64,000 nucleotides of DNA from Terfezia claveryi (GCA_015179025.1 WHUX01000222.1:19985-83984), one strand, 5' to 3'. Shown: positions 1-12,548, numbered from the stretch's first letter. Made by a program: numbers and translations. The notes: generated by a model from the sequence alone, not told the origin.

Positions 1-1339
1 ACTCAATAATAAATGGGAGACTTCCAACAAATTCCACCATAAATAACACAGAATCATTGCCTTTCTTCGTAACATGAAACCCAGAATCCATAGAGAAAGT
101 GGAGAGACGAGATCGAACAGCATTCCAAGAAAACAGTGTGTGACCAAGAGAAGGAATATATCGAACATTGACAAGACAAACAGTGGAAGTAGAGCCGTTA
201 GGGAGTAGACAGTTAAGAAGGACTGTCCCTTTTCCTTTAGCTTCGAGGAGATTATTGCCAGCTCCTTCTATAGTTCTACTATCCTCTGAAAAGTTTTCGA
301 AGTGTTCTATATTGTTGGTCATGTGAGCACTGCACACTGTATGGAATTTCCAGATGGTTTTTCGGGATGGGTTACTAACGCTGAGAGCCTCGTCCTTGGA
401 GCTACCAGAGCTGCCAACGATAAGAGCCTGTTCCTTCTTGTCTTCCTTCTTTTTATCCTTCTTCTTATCCTCATTTAACTTCTTCAACTTCTAACACTTC
501 TGCCATGTATGACCTGTGTATTTGCCGAGTTGATGCTTTTTGCAATAGGTGCATTCCACATCGGAGTCCTTGTTCTATTGTTGTGATTGCTGCTGTTGAG
601 GCTTGCCTTTCTTCTTGAAGGAGGCAGAGAGAGCAGTATCCCGTTTTTCGATTTCGGAACCAACAGAGAGGAGTCGTAATTTTGCATCGGCATATGTAAG
701 GTTGGACTTAGTTGAGAGGTTGTCGACTATATTAGAGTAATGTTCAACGAGGAAGGAGAGGAGAATGTCCCTTTTGGCTTCGTCCTTATTAAGGAAAGTG
801 TAGAGAGATTTACGATATTCATCTGAAGAGCTAGTGAGAGAGTAAAGTCGAGACCACTCAGTCTCATATTGCTCAATAAAGTCGGTGAAGGAGGTAGTAG
901 GAGTGTAGGTTGAGGCTAAGGTGAAGAGTGTGTGTAGTTGATGTATAAAAGAGAATGGAGTATCACGATAATACTGGTCTTTGAAATGAGTCCAGATTTC
1001 ATGTGGTGAATCAAACTTAGAGACAACCTTCAGTATAAGTTTGCTAATAACCTATATTAGCATGAGGATAGCTTGATTTTCCATAGCTGCGAAGAGTTCT
1101 TTCTCTTCTTGTGTCGCATCTATCGCAGGTTTAAGTCCTTCAATAATGAGTTCCTTACAACCCATACCTCTCATAATCATCTTGACAGTATCAGCCCAGT
1201 TTTCGTAGTTGTCTTTGCTGGTAAGTAACTCAATATTATCGAGTTTGACTGGAATAGGCTTGAAGTCTTTCGGTGGTCGGAAGATAGAAGGTACAGCCTT
1301 TCCTTTACTGCCAGAACCAGAACCTGAACCGGATACCAT
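1..1339 (-). pseudogene. Copia-1 Gag and start of protease, disrupted
   Basis: ATG at 1339. The N-terminus is Gly/Ser-rich (MVSGSGSGSGSKGK) and is followed by a typical copia Gag core (YENWADTVKMIMRGMG, then FTDFIEQYETEW and FLNKDEAKRDILLSFLVEHY). Gag packages the element RNA into virus-like particles in the cytoplasm. A zinc knuckle with unusual spacing, C-x2-C-x10-H-x4-C, lies at about 496-555. Downstream the protease region reads FHTVCSAHMT, where copia proteases normally have an Asp-Ser/Thr-Gly triad, so the catalytic Asp and Gly are gone. TAG stops lie near 1050, 578 and 494. The left end is cut by the window. Confidence 0.8.
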
Positions 1340-1404
1340 TGTATAGATATATGTGGGAGAGAAGGTGAATGCGAGAAAGTTATCGAGTTGTCCTGAGCTA
1401 TTCC

Positions 1405-1416
1405 GGGCTCATAACC
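1405..1416 (-). promoter_or_regulatory. Primer-binding site matching the initiator tRNA-Met anticodon arm (half-tRNA primer)
   Basis: The minus strand reads GGTTATGAGCCC directly after the LTR. This is complementary to GGGCTCATAACC, the anticodon (CAU) arm of initiator tRNA-Met. Copia-type elements are known to prime from a cleaved half of this tRNA rather than its 3' end. Confidence 0.75.
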
Positions 1417-2056
1417 TATTGAAAGGTTACTATGAGCGGAGGTATCGTGGTAGTAATTACGGAGGTAGTAGCGGTGGACAGTAGTGCTATGAAGCAGAGA
1501 GTGCGAGCAAACAGAAGTGCGAGAGAGCAGATTGTTGAACTATGTCGAGAGTAGATAGTCTATTGAGTCTAATCGAGAAGTATGTAGAACTAGATACAGG
1601 AGTAGGAAAACTCGTGTATAATAGTACAAGTTGAGGGTAAAGATCTAGTAAGGAAATCTAAGTTACATAACCTAAGAATAGTATATCGTGCATATGTGAA
1701 TAAAGAAATACATAGAGGTGTACGACTGAGACAGTAATATAAGTCAATGAATATAACAGAAAGTCATAGAAGTGGTGATTGTTGAGTCATGACAACTGAG
1801 ACAAGTAAGCAGTAAGCTTAAGTAGTAAAGCAGCATTATGCAATGATAATAGATACTAAGTTAGGAAAGTAAGTAAAGATAATAAGAATATGTGAACGAC
1901 ATGTGAACACATGTGAAAGAAATAATACAGAAGTCCTTAATCGGGTAGCAAGTGTCCATATTGGGTATCAGCATGATATGGAAGTAATCGTAAGAGAGAA
2001 CGATGTATTGTATACAAATACTTAACTATATCGAAAGGAAATGATTATTTTCAACA
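1417..2056 (-). repeat. Copia-1 5' LTR
   Basis: About 640 bp. The minus strand starts TGTTG at 2056 and ends CAATA at 1417, directly against the primer-binding site. The right border is where gypsy-3 gag sequence starts. The second LTR is outside the window, so the borders rest on terminal motifs and the adjoining PBS only. Confidence 0.65.
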
Positions 2057-2550
2057 AAATCTACCTTAGTGGCCTTAATGAATAGTTGAACTTGGTTTAT
2101 GGCCTTGCTCTCCAACAGCCCATAAATGTACGAGAGCTAGTATTGGACTGTAGGGAACTTGGCCGAGTCCCCTGATAGCTTAATCTATACTAACTTCTTC
2201 CATGCTCTCAGCCTGTCTTGATCCCTATTGAACTTGGAGGGAGCTAGTAAGTCCTATGTTTTAGGTGCTTTCTGGGAGTTTATAGTATCTAGAATATGAG
2301 TTAGCCTACAGATAGTGTTTTGGTCCTCTATTGCTTTCTCTTGGAGGAGGGTGATTATGTCTTCAGTGGACTTGAGTTATTGCTTGGCTTTTAGAAGCTT
2401 AGCACCTTATTGCTCACCAATTATATAGGTAGCTGAGAATATTTCGATGATTATTCTGTAGTACTCTAGGAGCTGAGCTGAGTCAGAGGGAATCGCAGTC
2501 TCCTTCTAGACTTGAAATCTAATGGCAGGTAGAAGGGATAACTCAGACAT
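2057..2550 (-). pseudogene. Gypsy-3 Gag N-terminal fragment
   Basis: ATG at 2550 (MSELSLLPAIRF), co-linear with gypsy-1 Gag (MSGTPLPAVRF) and gypsy-2 Gag. Further on it reads PSKFNRDQDRLRAWKKL and AKFPTVQYxLSYIYGLLESKA, the same blocks as in the other two copies. Several in-frame TAG codons replace Gln or Trp. Copia-1 truncates it at 2056. Confidence 0.75.
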
Positions 2551-2582
2551 TGTACTAGTTAGTCAAATTGGATCCAATATAG

Positions 2583-3778
2583 TATAATAAAGGCTACAAG
2601 AGATGAGGCAACCAAGAGGTACACCTGGTTAGTGGGCAAGGAGATCGTACATATAGGAACACAATGTATATGATAGGGGGAAGCTGGGACAGAGCAAGGG
2701 TAAAGGGTAAGAGGTAAGAGGCAGAAGGTAGGAGGTAGGAGGCAGGAAGCAGGAGGCAGGAGGTAGGAGGCAAGAGGCAGGATGTAATGGAGAACGTTTA
2801 TTTTATTGCTTATATAATTGATTATATACTTTTGTATTTCCTATATTACTACTATGTTATGTAACTAAGCCTCTCGGTTGAAGGACTAGTCTTCTACTAC
2901 CTCCTACTGCTTTATAAGCGTCCATAGCACGCGGAATTTGCCATGGGAAGTTCCATAGTACTTGCCATATGAAGACACCCTCATTATGGCCGTGTGACCT
3001 CTGTTTAAGGTATGTGACTCATTACTATAGCCACATGACCCCTTTTGTATAGCGCACTACCTTCTGGTGTACCACCCTTTATTGTATTTATTTCCTTAGT
3101 CATCAGATCTCAGAGGAGTATAAATAGGCCGCTGGATTCCCTCTGGAATCTACAGAAAGACAAGAAGCAACAAGCAAGCATACAGAGCAAGCAAGCCTAT
3201 ATTCCAATCGGATCAAGATCATATAGCTTAGATAGCACAAATTATATAAGATAGATTACACCAGTTAATTACTGTTCCCTCTGGAAACGTCCCACATAGT
3301 AATCTCCCTACCTTTCTGAGGTCTTACCTCAGCAGAACCGAAATACACAAACATCTGTGCCTACAGATATAGATTGTATAAACGGTACCGAATGAATACT
3401 GTCTAGTACCATTCATTACATAGGAGACATGTAGAAGTGGATACCATATGTATTGGAGGGAGGTAGCTCTACTGCAGAGTTGTTCCGAGAGGTGAGATAT
3501 AGAAAGGCAAGGCAAAATAATAGCAAGGAGGTATACAAGGAGGGTATACCTTTATAGAGAGAAGTAAGGTCCTATATTAGATATATAAAATATTAGATAG
3601 GGATCCAATAACAGTACAAGAGACAGGGACTATATATACATAATTCTAGGCAAGTGCAATAGAAGGAATAAGCTTCCTAAAATCCCTATCTTGGAAGCCA
3701 AGCAAGATAATAATAACCTATCACCTACAATTGCAGGTGATGACAAAGACAAAGACAACTAAGTATATGATTGTGACA
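2583..3778 (-). repeat. Gypsy-3 LTR, split by a solo LTR
   Basis: The plus strand begins TATAATAAAGG (TGTAATGACGG in gypsy-1) and ends TTGTGACA. Removing the 643-bp insertion (638-bp solo LTR plus 5-bp duplication) leaves 553 bp, close to the 544-bp gypsy-1 LTR. The segment 2700-2780 is a purine-rich run of GGTAGGAGGCA-like repeats. Confidence 0.75.
2783..3420 (+). repeat. Solo LTR of the gypsy-A family with TSD
   Basis: 638 bp from TGTAATGGAGAA to CATTCATTACA, flanked by CAGGA (2778-2782) and TAGGA (3421-3425), a 5-bp TSD with one C-to-T change. It carries a TATA box (GTATAAATAGG near 3117) and is far less decayed than the gypsy-A LTRs at 4671 and 34862. A solo LTR is the product of LTR-LTR recombination. 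Confidence 0.85.
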
Positions 3779-4670
3779 GGAAGAAGTAACTAACAGGAGC
3801 CAAATAAAATTTAAGGTAAAATTAGAGCTTCATATAATTTAATAAAATAATAAAGACTAAAATATATAATATAGTAAATTATATTAAAAGGATTACTTTT
3901 TTTGAAGAGATATTCCTAAATATTGATTGTATAGAATATCTTTGGGCATAGGTATAGAAGAAAGCTAAAATCAAATATAGAGTAGAGAAAGAGTATATTA
4001 GTAATATTAATACATATGTAAATAAAGTCTTAAAGTCTTTTATAAATAATACTGATAATAGTTATCTAGCTATAAAGTATCTAGTCTCAGATAAGGTCAT
4101 ATCTCTTTCATAAAGTAAAGTATTATATTTTAAAACTCTATAAATTTGACTAAAACTATATTCTAAAGTATATTTATAAGAAGGTTAGTTAGTTATTAGA
4201 TAAAGATCATTTGATATATTAATATAAGAAATATATAGTAAGTGAATTTATAGGGAATCTATAAGTTGAAAGATACTAAAAAACTAGAAACTAATTACAA
4301 GAATAATATTATAGGTTAAAAGCAATAGAAGGAGTATAGTTTATTTATATAAATATTTTTGATAAAGTAAAGAAACTTAGAAACTAAGATCTAATATTTA
4401 TAAGCTAAATTAGTAGTGCATTTATCTACCTAATGTTTATAATACTATAACATACCTTTCTTACATATAAGAGTCAGATATTTTAAGATAAAAACTACTT
4501 CAACTATATAAATTTCTTTCATATATATAATAGTATAAATATTAAGGATCAAATACTAATGGTCTTACTACACTAGAATTTAATTAAATATTAAAGTAGT
4601 GAAAGAGTCTCCTAACTATACTAGAGTAAATACTATTAAAAGTAATTTAGTTGGAGGTTTTTAGATATAG
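3779..4670. other. AT-rich RIPed relic, unidentified
   Basis: Very AT-rich DNA with stops in all frames. It is the left flank of gypsy-A and should be contiguous with 35456 onward. It may be an old gag region, but nothing here can be assigned. The last five bases (TATAG, 4666-4670) are the left TSD of gypsy-A. Confidence 0.5.
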
Positions 4671-7074
4671 TATAATAGAGGATATTATTTTATTATTTAT
4701 CTAATTACTTATATACTTTTGTATTTTCTATATTACTACTATACTATATAATTAAGCTTCTTAGTTAAAGGACTAGCCTTCTACTATTTTCTACTACTTT
4801 ATAAATATCTATAGTATATGGGATTTACTATATGAAATTTCATAGAACTTGCTATACAAGTACCTTTACAAGCCTACTAATGAGCAGCCACTGTCTAGTG
4901 TATATATCTACATAACTCCTGTAATAGTGTCTCCAGCTATAACTCGTGAGATATTATGAGCATAGTGATTCTAACTAAATACATATCTATGAAAATAAGT
5001 ATGCTCTACAATATGGTTACACTCACATCCTACCAAGACCAACTGAAGACCCAATATTCTCCTTTCTAATATGACCTTCCCGAAGACTTACAAACTACTT
5101 GTATAGGCTAGGAACCCAACGGGTGAGCCTATGATGACTAGAAGGCCATTTTCTGGTATCTATATTTATGTTATAATAGTCTCTAGAGTAGCAGCTACCA
5201 ATATGACTAAAATTTATATAATGTACAACAGTACTCCAAAATAAACTATTTTCAGAATTAACTAACTTACTTTATATATGCTAGTCTGAACTCTCTACCT
5301 TCCCCTTCTGCAACCTGCCCCTCTACAGTATTTTCAATTACTACGGAGAGCTTCCCAATCACTCTAAAAGCTCCAATAGCTCCAATACTGCCTCTCTTCA
5401 AGAACTATCCTTTTAATAGCTACTTCCTCTACCTATATACCAAATATTGCACAAATAGGCCTATAACAACTAGGAGACCTATGCTTAGCATCTACCTCCA
5501 GCACTGAAGGTGGAGCGTGCAAAATGGTAACAATAGAAGACCTCAATTCAGGTACTAATCTCCCAAATAAGCAATTCCAAGAGCATTTATCTAATTAACC
5601 AAATATACCTTATTTATACCCTCCTAGATCTAGTCTCATTCCTAGATCTGCCTGATCCAAACTTTCCTCCAGAGCTTTAGCATCCTTATAGAAGTCTCTA
5701 ATACTAGTAGCTCTAGAACTCCAATACCCTCCCCTTAATTCTAGGCTCCAATAGCTACTTTTATCATCTTTTTGAAGGTATTTTTGCAACCTACCCAAGC
5801 ATTACCAATACTAATACAGAACAGTTGGTAGAGTACTAAGCTAAATGCCCAGTTAAGTACTATATAGGTTGGCACTAGGCTGGACATTAGGTTGAATGCT
5901 AGATTGGGTACTACCTATATAGTCTGGTTGAAACAAGAACACTATAGTAAATACTAGCTAGATAGTAAGTCAGACACACCAAACTAATATTAGACTAATA
6001 CTTAATTAATCAGACTATACTTGTCTACTGGCGAGTACTTAAATATTGGGAAATATCGATAATGGAGAACAAATGGTTGAAATGAGGGGGTTGCAATAAC
6101 CTTAAAAACCCTATAATTATAAGCAATCTATAAAGGCTAAGGAGGGAGTATTGAAGCATTTAGAGCTATTGAAGGCCTTCCTATAGTAATTGAGAATACT
6201 GTGGAGTGGTAGTTATAGAAGGGGGAAAGGCTAGAGTCTAGGATAGCATAGATAGAACAAATTTAGTAAATTCTTAAAATAGCTTATTTTAGGTTTTTTT
6301 TGATTATATACCATTCTATCATATTCAAGGCTGCTGCCCTAGAGGCTGTTTTAATATGAATATAGATACTAGGAAATGACCCTCTAGTTGTTATTAGCTC
6401 ACCCACTAAGTGCCTGGCCTATATGGGTAGTTGAGAGAGTAGGAGTAGATCTTTGGGGAAGCCATATTGGAAGGGGGAGATATTGGGTCTTTACTTGATT
6501 GTAGTAGGATATAAGTATAACCATATTATAGAGCGTACTCATTTCTATAGATATGCATTTAGCCAGAATCACTAGGCTCCTGATATATCATGAGTTATGG
6601 CTGAAGACACTATTGCAGGGGTTTTTGCAGGGGTATGCACTAGATGGTGGCTACTTACTAGTAGACTTGCAAGAGTACATCCTCTTTATAGCTATATGAC
6701 CTTTTTATATAGTACACTACTATCTAGTATACCACCCTTTATAGTATTTATTTCTTTAGTCATTAGATCTCAAAGGTGTATAAATAGGCTGCTAGATTCC
6801 TTTTGGAATCTATATAGATCTAAGAAGTAGATAAGCATCTACAACAAGTCTATATACTAATTAGATTAATATTATATACCTTAGATAGTACAAATTTATA
6901 TATGATAAATTATACCAGTTAATTACTATTCTCTAGTAGAATATTCTATATAGTAATCTCTCTACTTTTCTGAGATCTTACCTTAGCAGAATTTAAATAT
7001 ACAAATATCTATATCTATAGATATAGATTATATAAATAGTACTAAATAAATACTATCTAGTACTATAAATTATA
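4671..7074 (+). repeat. Gypsy-A 5' LTR, split by foldback element F1
   Basis: The halves 4671-4863 and 6674-7074 together align with the solo LTR at 2783-3420. TG is mutated to TA at the start and the end is TTATA. A degenerate TATA region is present near 6778 (GTATAAATAGG). Net length is 589 bp, identical to the 3' LTR. Confidence 0.85.
4864..6673. mobile_element. Foldback element F1 (long inverted repeats, no transposase)
   Basis: 1810 bp, flanked by the 5-bp duplication AGTAC (4859-4863, 6674-6678). The first ~540 bp (4864 to about 5400) match the reverse complement of the last ~550 bp (about 6120-6673) almost co-linearly. Examples are CTCTACAGTATTTTCAATTAC near 5331 and its inverted partner near 6190. 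The outer ends are CTTTACAAG and CTTGCAAG. The middle has no ORF above 62 codons and no recognisable protein. The superfamily is not determined. Confidence 0.85.
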
Positions 7075-7990
7075 TTTTTTTAAACTTATTTACATAATTT
7101 TTACTCTTAAATTTAAGGCTTAATTAACTTTAGAATACTTCTATTTATACTCATATAAGTGTATATAATTCAATATATGTACACATATAAAAATAATTTT
7201 GATATTTAACTAGCTATATTAGAAAAGAATAGTTTGTCTTTCAGTACCTCTCAGGGTTTCGCAAAGAGTTCCAGAGGCTTCAAGAGACTTTAGAAAGTAA
7301 ACTTTTAAACTATTTCTTCCTAATATAGGCAACAAATAATCCAACAATAAGATATTAGACTCTTAACTGCAGTATATCAAGAAAAGACTTTAAAGTAAGC
7401 TAAGTAGAGCTCCAATAGGCTATAGTACCCTATATTAAATAATCTTACTCTTATTTATAACAATTTTCCTAATGAGATCAATAAATTATCTTATACTCCT
7501 AGTAACTATAATTATATCTATACTTATAGTACTAGTATATTATAGAAAAATCAGCTCTTTAGGCCTTAGAAATAATTAGTCTAAACAACTAAATATTACT
7601 ATCCTAAAAATTACTGTTACTATAGCTATTTCCTCAAAAAAAGAATTATCTCTATTAGAAGCGTTTTTAAGCTTAAATATCTCTACCAATACCTCTATAT
7701 CCCTAATATCTACCTTAATATACTAATTAGGAAAAGTGATACTCTTGCTAGAAGAACTTGAACTAGATTCTTCCCTTGTAGTTAAAGTAAAACTAGGACT
7801 ATAAGAAATATTAGGATCTTGACATCCAATCTTACTAGTTGAGTAAGCTACTAAGCCAACTAAACTGTCAGTCAAATATAGATTAAAAGAATCATCTGCT
7901 ACCATACTACTAGTACAGTAAAGTATTAAGGAGGAAAAGCAACTTACTAATCATATTATATAACCAACTTTATTTGGTTGTAGATAAATT
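7075..7990. other. Gypsy-A leader region, no gene seen
   Basis: AT-rich sequence between the 5' LTR and the first recognisable Gag block. One open frame on the opposite strand (7723-7905) contains a serine run but resembles nothing and is likely a chance frame. Confidence 0.5.
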
Positions 7991-9890
7991 ACAGAATTAG
8001 ATATTAATAGTATCTAAATTTAGTAAGAAAACTAAAAGGTTAAGGTAGTTAACTATATTACCTAAAGATATTAAAAAATTAGTACAACAAACTCTCAGAA
8101 AAACTAGATTTATAGATCCTAATATAGAAGAAAAATTAAATCTATTATTAGATATAGAAATAGGAAATCCAGGTAGAGAAGGAACCAAAGTATACTTTAG
8201 TATAGTATTATTCTTATACTAAAGGATTTTTGGGAAAAACATCTCCTACTAGTAGAGGAAATTTTAAAATATACTTACTCAATAGAACATGCTCAATAGT
8301 ATTATCTTGAAGATACTTAACTTTTAATAGAAGCTATAGTAAAATACTATTTATAGCTAATACTATACCTATTCAAAGAAAAAGACTTAGAAATAAATAC
8401 ATTTTTATGTAAGAAATTAAAAAAACCTATTATTCCACTATTAAGGAAACTAAATTAAATATTAAATAACTAGAAAGAAATTATAGTATTTATAATAAGT
8501 AGTGCTTATTTAAAAGAATTAGGATATACTATAGAGGATTTTTCCAATCTTAGTAATATACTTTCAGAAGTATTTTTAAGAATACTAAATGATTAATCAA
8601 AATGCAAAAGTTAAGTACTTGAGATATAAGAAAGGAGGCCTAGGTCAGCTAAAAAACCAAATAATGAAGACTAACTACTAGAAGATATAGATCTATTTGA
8701 AAATAATAATGATCTAGATATAGAACTAGGCCAATCAAAACAGAAACTTCAAGGAGGAGGATGAGATCCCAATAATAGTAAAAATAATAGCTTAAACTTT
8801 TATAAAGCATTGTTAATTGTAAGTCAATCTTTAGTAAGAAAACTTAAATAAGGAAAATTGGTTAAACACTAGCAATGGAAATCTACTACAGAAATAGTTA
8901 TGAGAGGTAACTATAAAGTAATGAATACTTTAAAAGAAATAATAATTAATCTACTAGAAAAACTAAAAGAAGAAGACAAAAAGTAGTAAGACTCATAATA
9001 TTTTGACTTTTAGGCTATAGTAATATAATTTTAGTTAGTTATTAAAGGAATAGATTTGGAAGATACTTTAGCTTTAAAAATTGTTGGATTTAGAATAGAA
9101 GAAAGTATACTTACTACTTATAATTAATTCTTAAGAGAGAGAAAAAAAGATGTAAAGTTCTTTAGCTTTATACTAGTACTAAAAGATTTTTTAATACTCT
9201 CTACTAGTAAGGACATTTTATAGAAATAATAAAAGATAGCTACATTATATAAAGATAGATATTATATAAGAATTAAATAGTTTACTAATTAGCTTACTGA
9301 AATATAAATCAAATTAATTAATAAGAATAGTAAACAATCAATATTACTAGAAATTAAAAGAAAAAAGTTTTTTAATCATCTATCACTATATATGTCAGCT
9401 ATATTAATTTCTTTAATTAAAGAAAAATAGTTATATGATTAGCTCATATATTAAATAGAGTCACATAAAGCTTTAAAGAAAAATATTGCCCTACTATTTA
9501 TACTAAATATATCCTAACAACAATACTCTTTAAATAAAAATTAGGGTCATAGTCTATATAGGAATTAAAATTCATAGTAAAAAACAAAATTTAATCCTAG
9601 TAGTAATTTTAGCACGAAATTTAATACAGAAAAATAAAAGAACCCAGATTAGGATACTATCATAAAAAAATTGTATTAGAAAATAAAGATGCAATTAATC
9701 AGAGATAAAATATATCTATAGTATTGAAATCCTAGACACTCCTATAAAGATTGTAGAAAGTGACAAAATAAGGTACTCATATATATAGCTATTCAAGATT
9801 TAGCTATATTAATAGCTACTAAGAATAAAAACAATAATGATAAAATTAAGAAATAACTCTTATCTATATAGATACTTAATTTTAGTAAAG
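7990..9890 (+). pseudogene. Gypsy-A Gag relic with zinc knuckle
   Basis: Read through its stops, the plus strand gives a long hydrophilic Gag-like protein (IEEKLNLLLDIEIGNPGREG near 8120). Near the end, at 9712-9753, is a degenerate zinc knuckle Y-x2-Y-x4-H-x4-C, where both missing cysteines are TGT-to-TAT changes. Stops are too frequent for any function. Limits are approximate. Confidence 0.6.
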
Positions 9891-10724
9891 TATTTATTAG
9901 AGCTAATAAATACCTTGCACTAGCTTTAATTGATTTCTAATTAAAGGGAGGAGACTTAATCAATTCTCAATTTATATACTTATACAAAATACCTACTAGA
10001 AGTATTAAGAAAAAATTATTAAGTATAGTAATTAAAGGCTCAAATAAAATAATAGACAAAGCCTGTACTATTAAACTAGACTGAATAGGTTATGTAGAAG
10101 AATAAATATTTTATATGGCTCATTTGACTAGATAGAATATAATACTAAGGAAACCCACTTTTAGCAAAGTGTAAGCTATAATTCCTACCTATTAGGAACC
10201 AGTTACTATCTAATAAGAAAGTTTTCCTCAATTCCAGCTAAGTATATAAAAGAGATCTAGGACTATAGTAAATAGTATAAAATTAGTATATATACAAGTT
10301 AGCTATAAATCAGTTATAGATTATAGTAAACTAAATAATAGGGAAAATATTAATGATGCAGAAGATACTGACTCAGAAAGAGAACTCATGATAGCTATTT
10401 CTATAGTATAGAAACAATTTAACTCTGTAATAAAGTTTCTCTTATTATTTCTTAAGATAATTCTATAGGAATTACTACTATTAAGAAAGATTAATCATTC
10501 TATTAAATAAAAAGCTAGAGCTATTTAGCTACCAAAATAGCAACTATCAGAACATCAATTTAGACAATAAATCTATGATAAATTAGTCAAAAAAGAAGTA
10601 TTAGGTTATATATATAGAGTAGAAAATAATATAAATACTATAGTTATATTCACTAGCTATTAAAAAGATAAATTAAAAGAAGCCAAATATTTCAATAACT
10701 ATTAAGAATATACTTTAGCTATTA
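9890..10724 (+). pseudogene. Gypsy-A protease and N-terminal reverse transcriptase relic
   Basis: A retropepsin-like stretch begins ALIDF near 9932 (the usual Asp-Ser-Gly is lost) and continues through GGDLINSQFIYLYKIPT to RQNIILRKPTF. An RT start follows (LSEHQFRQQIYDKLVKKEVLGYI near 10547). F2 interrupts it at 10725. Confidence 0.6.
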
Positions 10725-12546
10725 GTATCACTTATGGCGTAATGATCGTCAACCACGTGACGATTGACTCGGGCTCCCCAGTAACATTCCAATATCTCTA
10801 TCAATAAATGCAATATTGATGCAGTAAAACAAATAAATATAGGCTAAAAACACTCAAAAAACCCAAATTTTTCATCTCCAGCCCAATCCAAGCTACTGTG
10901 AACCCTCTATAGCACCTGAACTCTTAATACCCCGTACGACCACCCCTCTAGCATAACCACCCACCTTACCCTCCCCATGCCACCCACGACAACTACTACT
11001 AGCCGCCATAGGTTCCCCAGAGGTCCACTCTGTAAGCTTTATTACTATAGACTCAAGCTGCTCACTGTATATAGAACTACATATACTACAAACTGTATTG
11101 CTCGGTATAACTTTTGCAAGCTAGCCTCTTCGATATCAAATTTCAGGTATTTTAAGTGATTCAATCAAGCTATATTTGTGGTACTGCAATTTTAATATCT
11201 TAGAGTGTTCCTCTATGCAGTTTTTTAAGCCCAGTATGTTCCGTAGCCCCTGCACCATGCAAATCTCTGACCAAGCTCTATATATCTCGATATGCAGCCT
11301 ATTCGGGCTCAAGGTTTTAGCAATGATAATACTAAGCCTCTTGGATTCAATATAGGCTTAACCGAGGCCCTTGAAGGTCCTTGAGCTACTTCTATGACTA
11401 GGGCTTCACCTCTGTGCCTTTGTTAAGTATTTTGAGGGTTTGGGTATATTTTTCTGCCTCCACCGGATATCTTGGTATTGTAGAGGAACTTATGATCTGT
11501 GTAGGATTGCTTGTAACTAGGATGATACAGGAGTATTCACAATAACTTGAAGGAAGTTAAGAGGTCTTGACCAAGTTGGGAGGGGTGAGGGTAGCTGAGA
11601 TGTGTTCGGTAGAGGGGGAGTCTGGGTACTACTATGGCAAGGGCACCAGTAGTACCACAGACTTGCACCAGCAACATAGAAGGGTTAGTATTAGAGCTAG
11701 CACTGAATACAGGTATATGGGGAAGGCGTCTACCTTGCGCTTGGGCAAATATGGCTCAATTAAAGCTCGTGAAATTGATGAACTTCAATTCTAGAGCTAG
11801 TATGATGTGCACAAACTCCTAAACCCTCAAAATACTAAAAAATAGCACAGAGGTGAAGCCCCAGTCGTAGAAGTAGCTCAAGGACCTTCAAAGGCCTCAG
11901 CTAAGCCTGTATTGAATACGAGAGGCTTAGTATTATCATTGCTAAAACCTTAAGCCCGAATAGGCTGCATATCGAGATATATGGAGCTTGGTCAGAGATT
12001 TGCATGGTGCAGAGGCTACGGAACATACTGGGCTTAAAAAACTGCATAGAGGAACACCCTAAGATATTAAGATTGCAGTACCACAAATATAGCTTGATTG
12101 AATCGCTTAAAATAGCTGAAATTCGATATTGAGGAGGCTAGCTTGCAAAAGTTATACTGAGCAATACAGTTTGTAGTACATGTAGTTCTATATACAGTGA
12201 GCAGCTTGAGTCTATACTAATAAGGCTTACAGAGTGGACTTCTGAAGAACCTATAGTGGCTAGTAGTAGTTATCGTGGGCGGCTTGGGGAGGATAGGGTG
12301 GGAAGTTATGCTAGAGGGGTGGTCGTACAGGGTATTGAGGGTTCAGGTGCTATAGAGGGTTCACAGTAGCTTGGATTGGGCTGGAGATGAAAAATTTGGG
12401 TTTTTCGAGTGTTTTTAGCCTATATTCATTTTTCTTACTGCATCGATATTGCATTTATTGATGAAGATATTGGAATGTTATTGCATGTGGCAGGGGAGCC
12501 CGGTCAATCATCACGTAGTTGTCAATCGTTACGCCATAAGTGATAC
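10725..12546. mobile_element. Foldback element F2: near-perfect 1.8-kb palindrome with TA duplication
   Basis: 1822 bp, flanked by TA (10723-10724, 12547-12548). The ends read GTATCACTTATGGCGTAA, inverted at the other side. Arms of about 710-730 bp (10725 to ~11440 and ~11812 to 12546) are nearly the same sequence in opposite orientation. For example the block starting at 10870 (TTTTTCATCTCCAGCCCAAT) recurs inverted near 12390. A central ~370 bp is unique and holds only small, unrecognised ORFs (75 and 62 codons). Base composition is balanced and sits abruptly inside AT-rich gypsy-A. The TA duplication and TIR style point to the Tc1/mariner (pogo/Fot1) group, probably mobilised in trans. Confidence 0.88.
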
Positions 12547-12548
12547 TA

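Larger units (their letters stand above)
1..2056 (-). mobile_element. Copia-1: Ty1/copia retrotransposon, 5' part, runs off left edge
   Basis: Read on the minus strand, the order is 5' LTR (1417-2056), an adjoining primer-binding site, a gag start at 1339, a zinc knuckle and the beginning of a protease region. The rest of pol lies left of the window. The LTR begins TGTTG and ends CAATA (CAACA with one RIP-type change). It sits inside gypsy-3 gag, so it is younger than gypsy-3. Decay is moderate: a few in-frame TAG codons. Confidence 0.85.
2057..3778 (-). mobile_element. Gypsy-3: 5' end of a Ty3/gypsy element, same family as gypsy-1
   Basis: The minus strand holds an LTR (2583-3778, split by a solo LTR) followed by the first part of gag. 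Both align by eye with gypsy-1: LTR at 20153-20696 and gag start at 20116. Copia-1 interrupts it at 2056, and the rest is presumably left of the window. RIP decay is stronger than in gypsy-1. Confidence 0.8.

Noticed and set aside
1405..1416. Possible tRNA gene fragment
   Set aside because: Only the anticodon arm complement is present, next to an LTR: a retroelement primer site, not a tRNA gene. No cloverleaf was found anywhere.
11567..11822. 75- and 62-codon frames in the centre of F2
   Set aside because: Overlap each other, resemble no transposase, no start context; likely chance.
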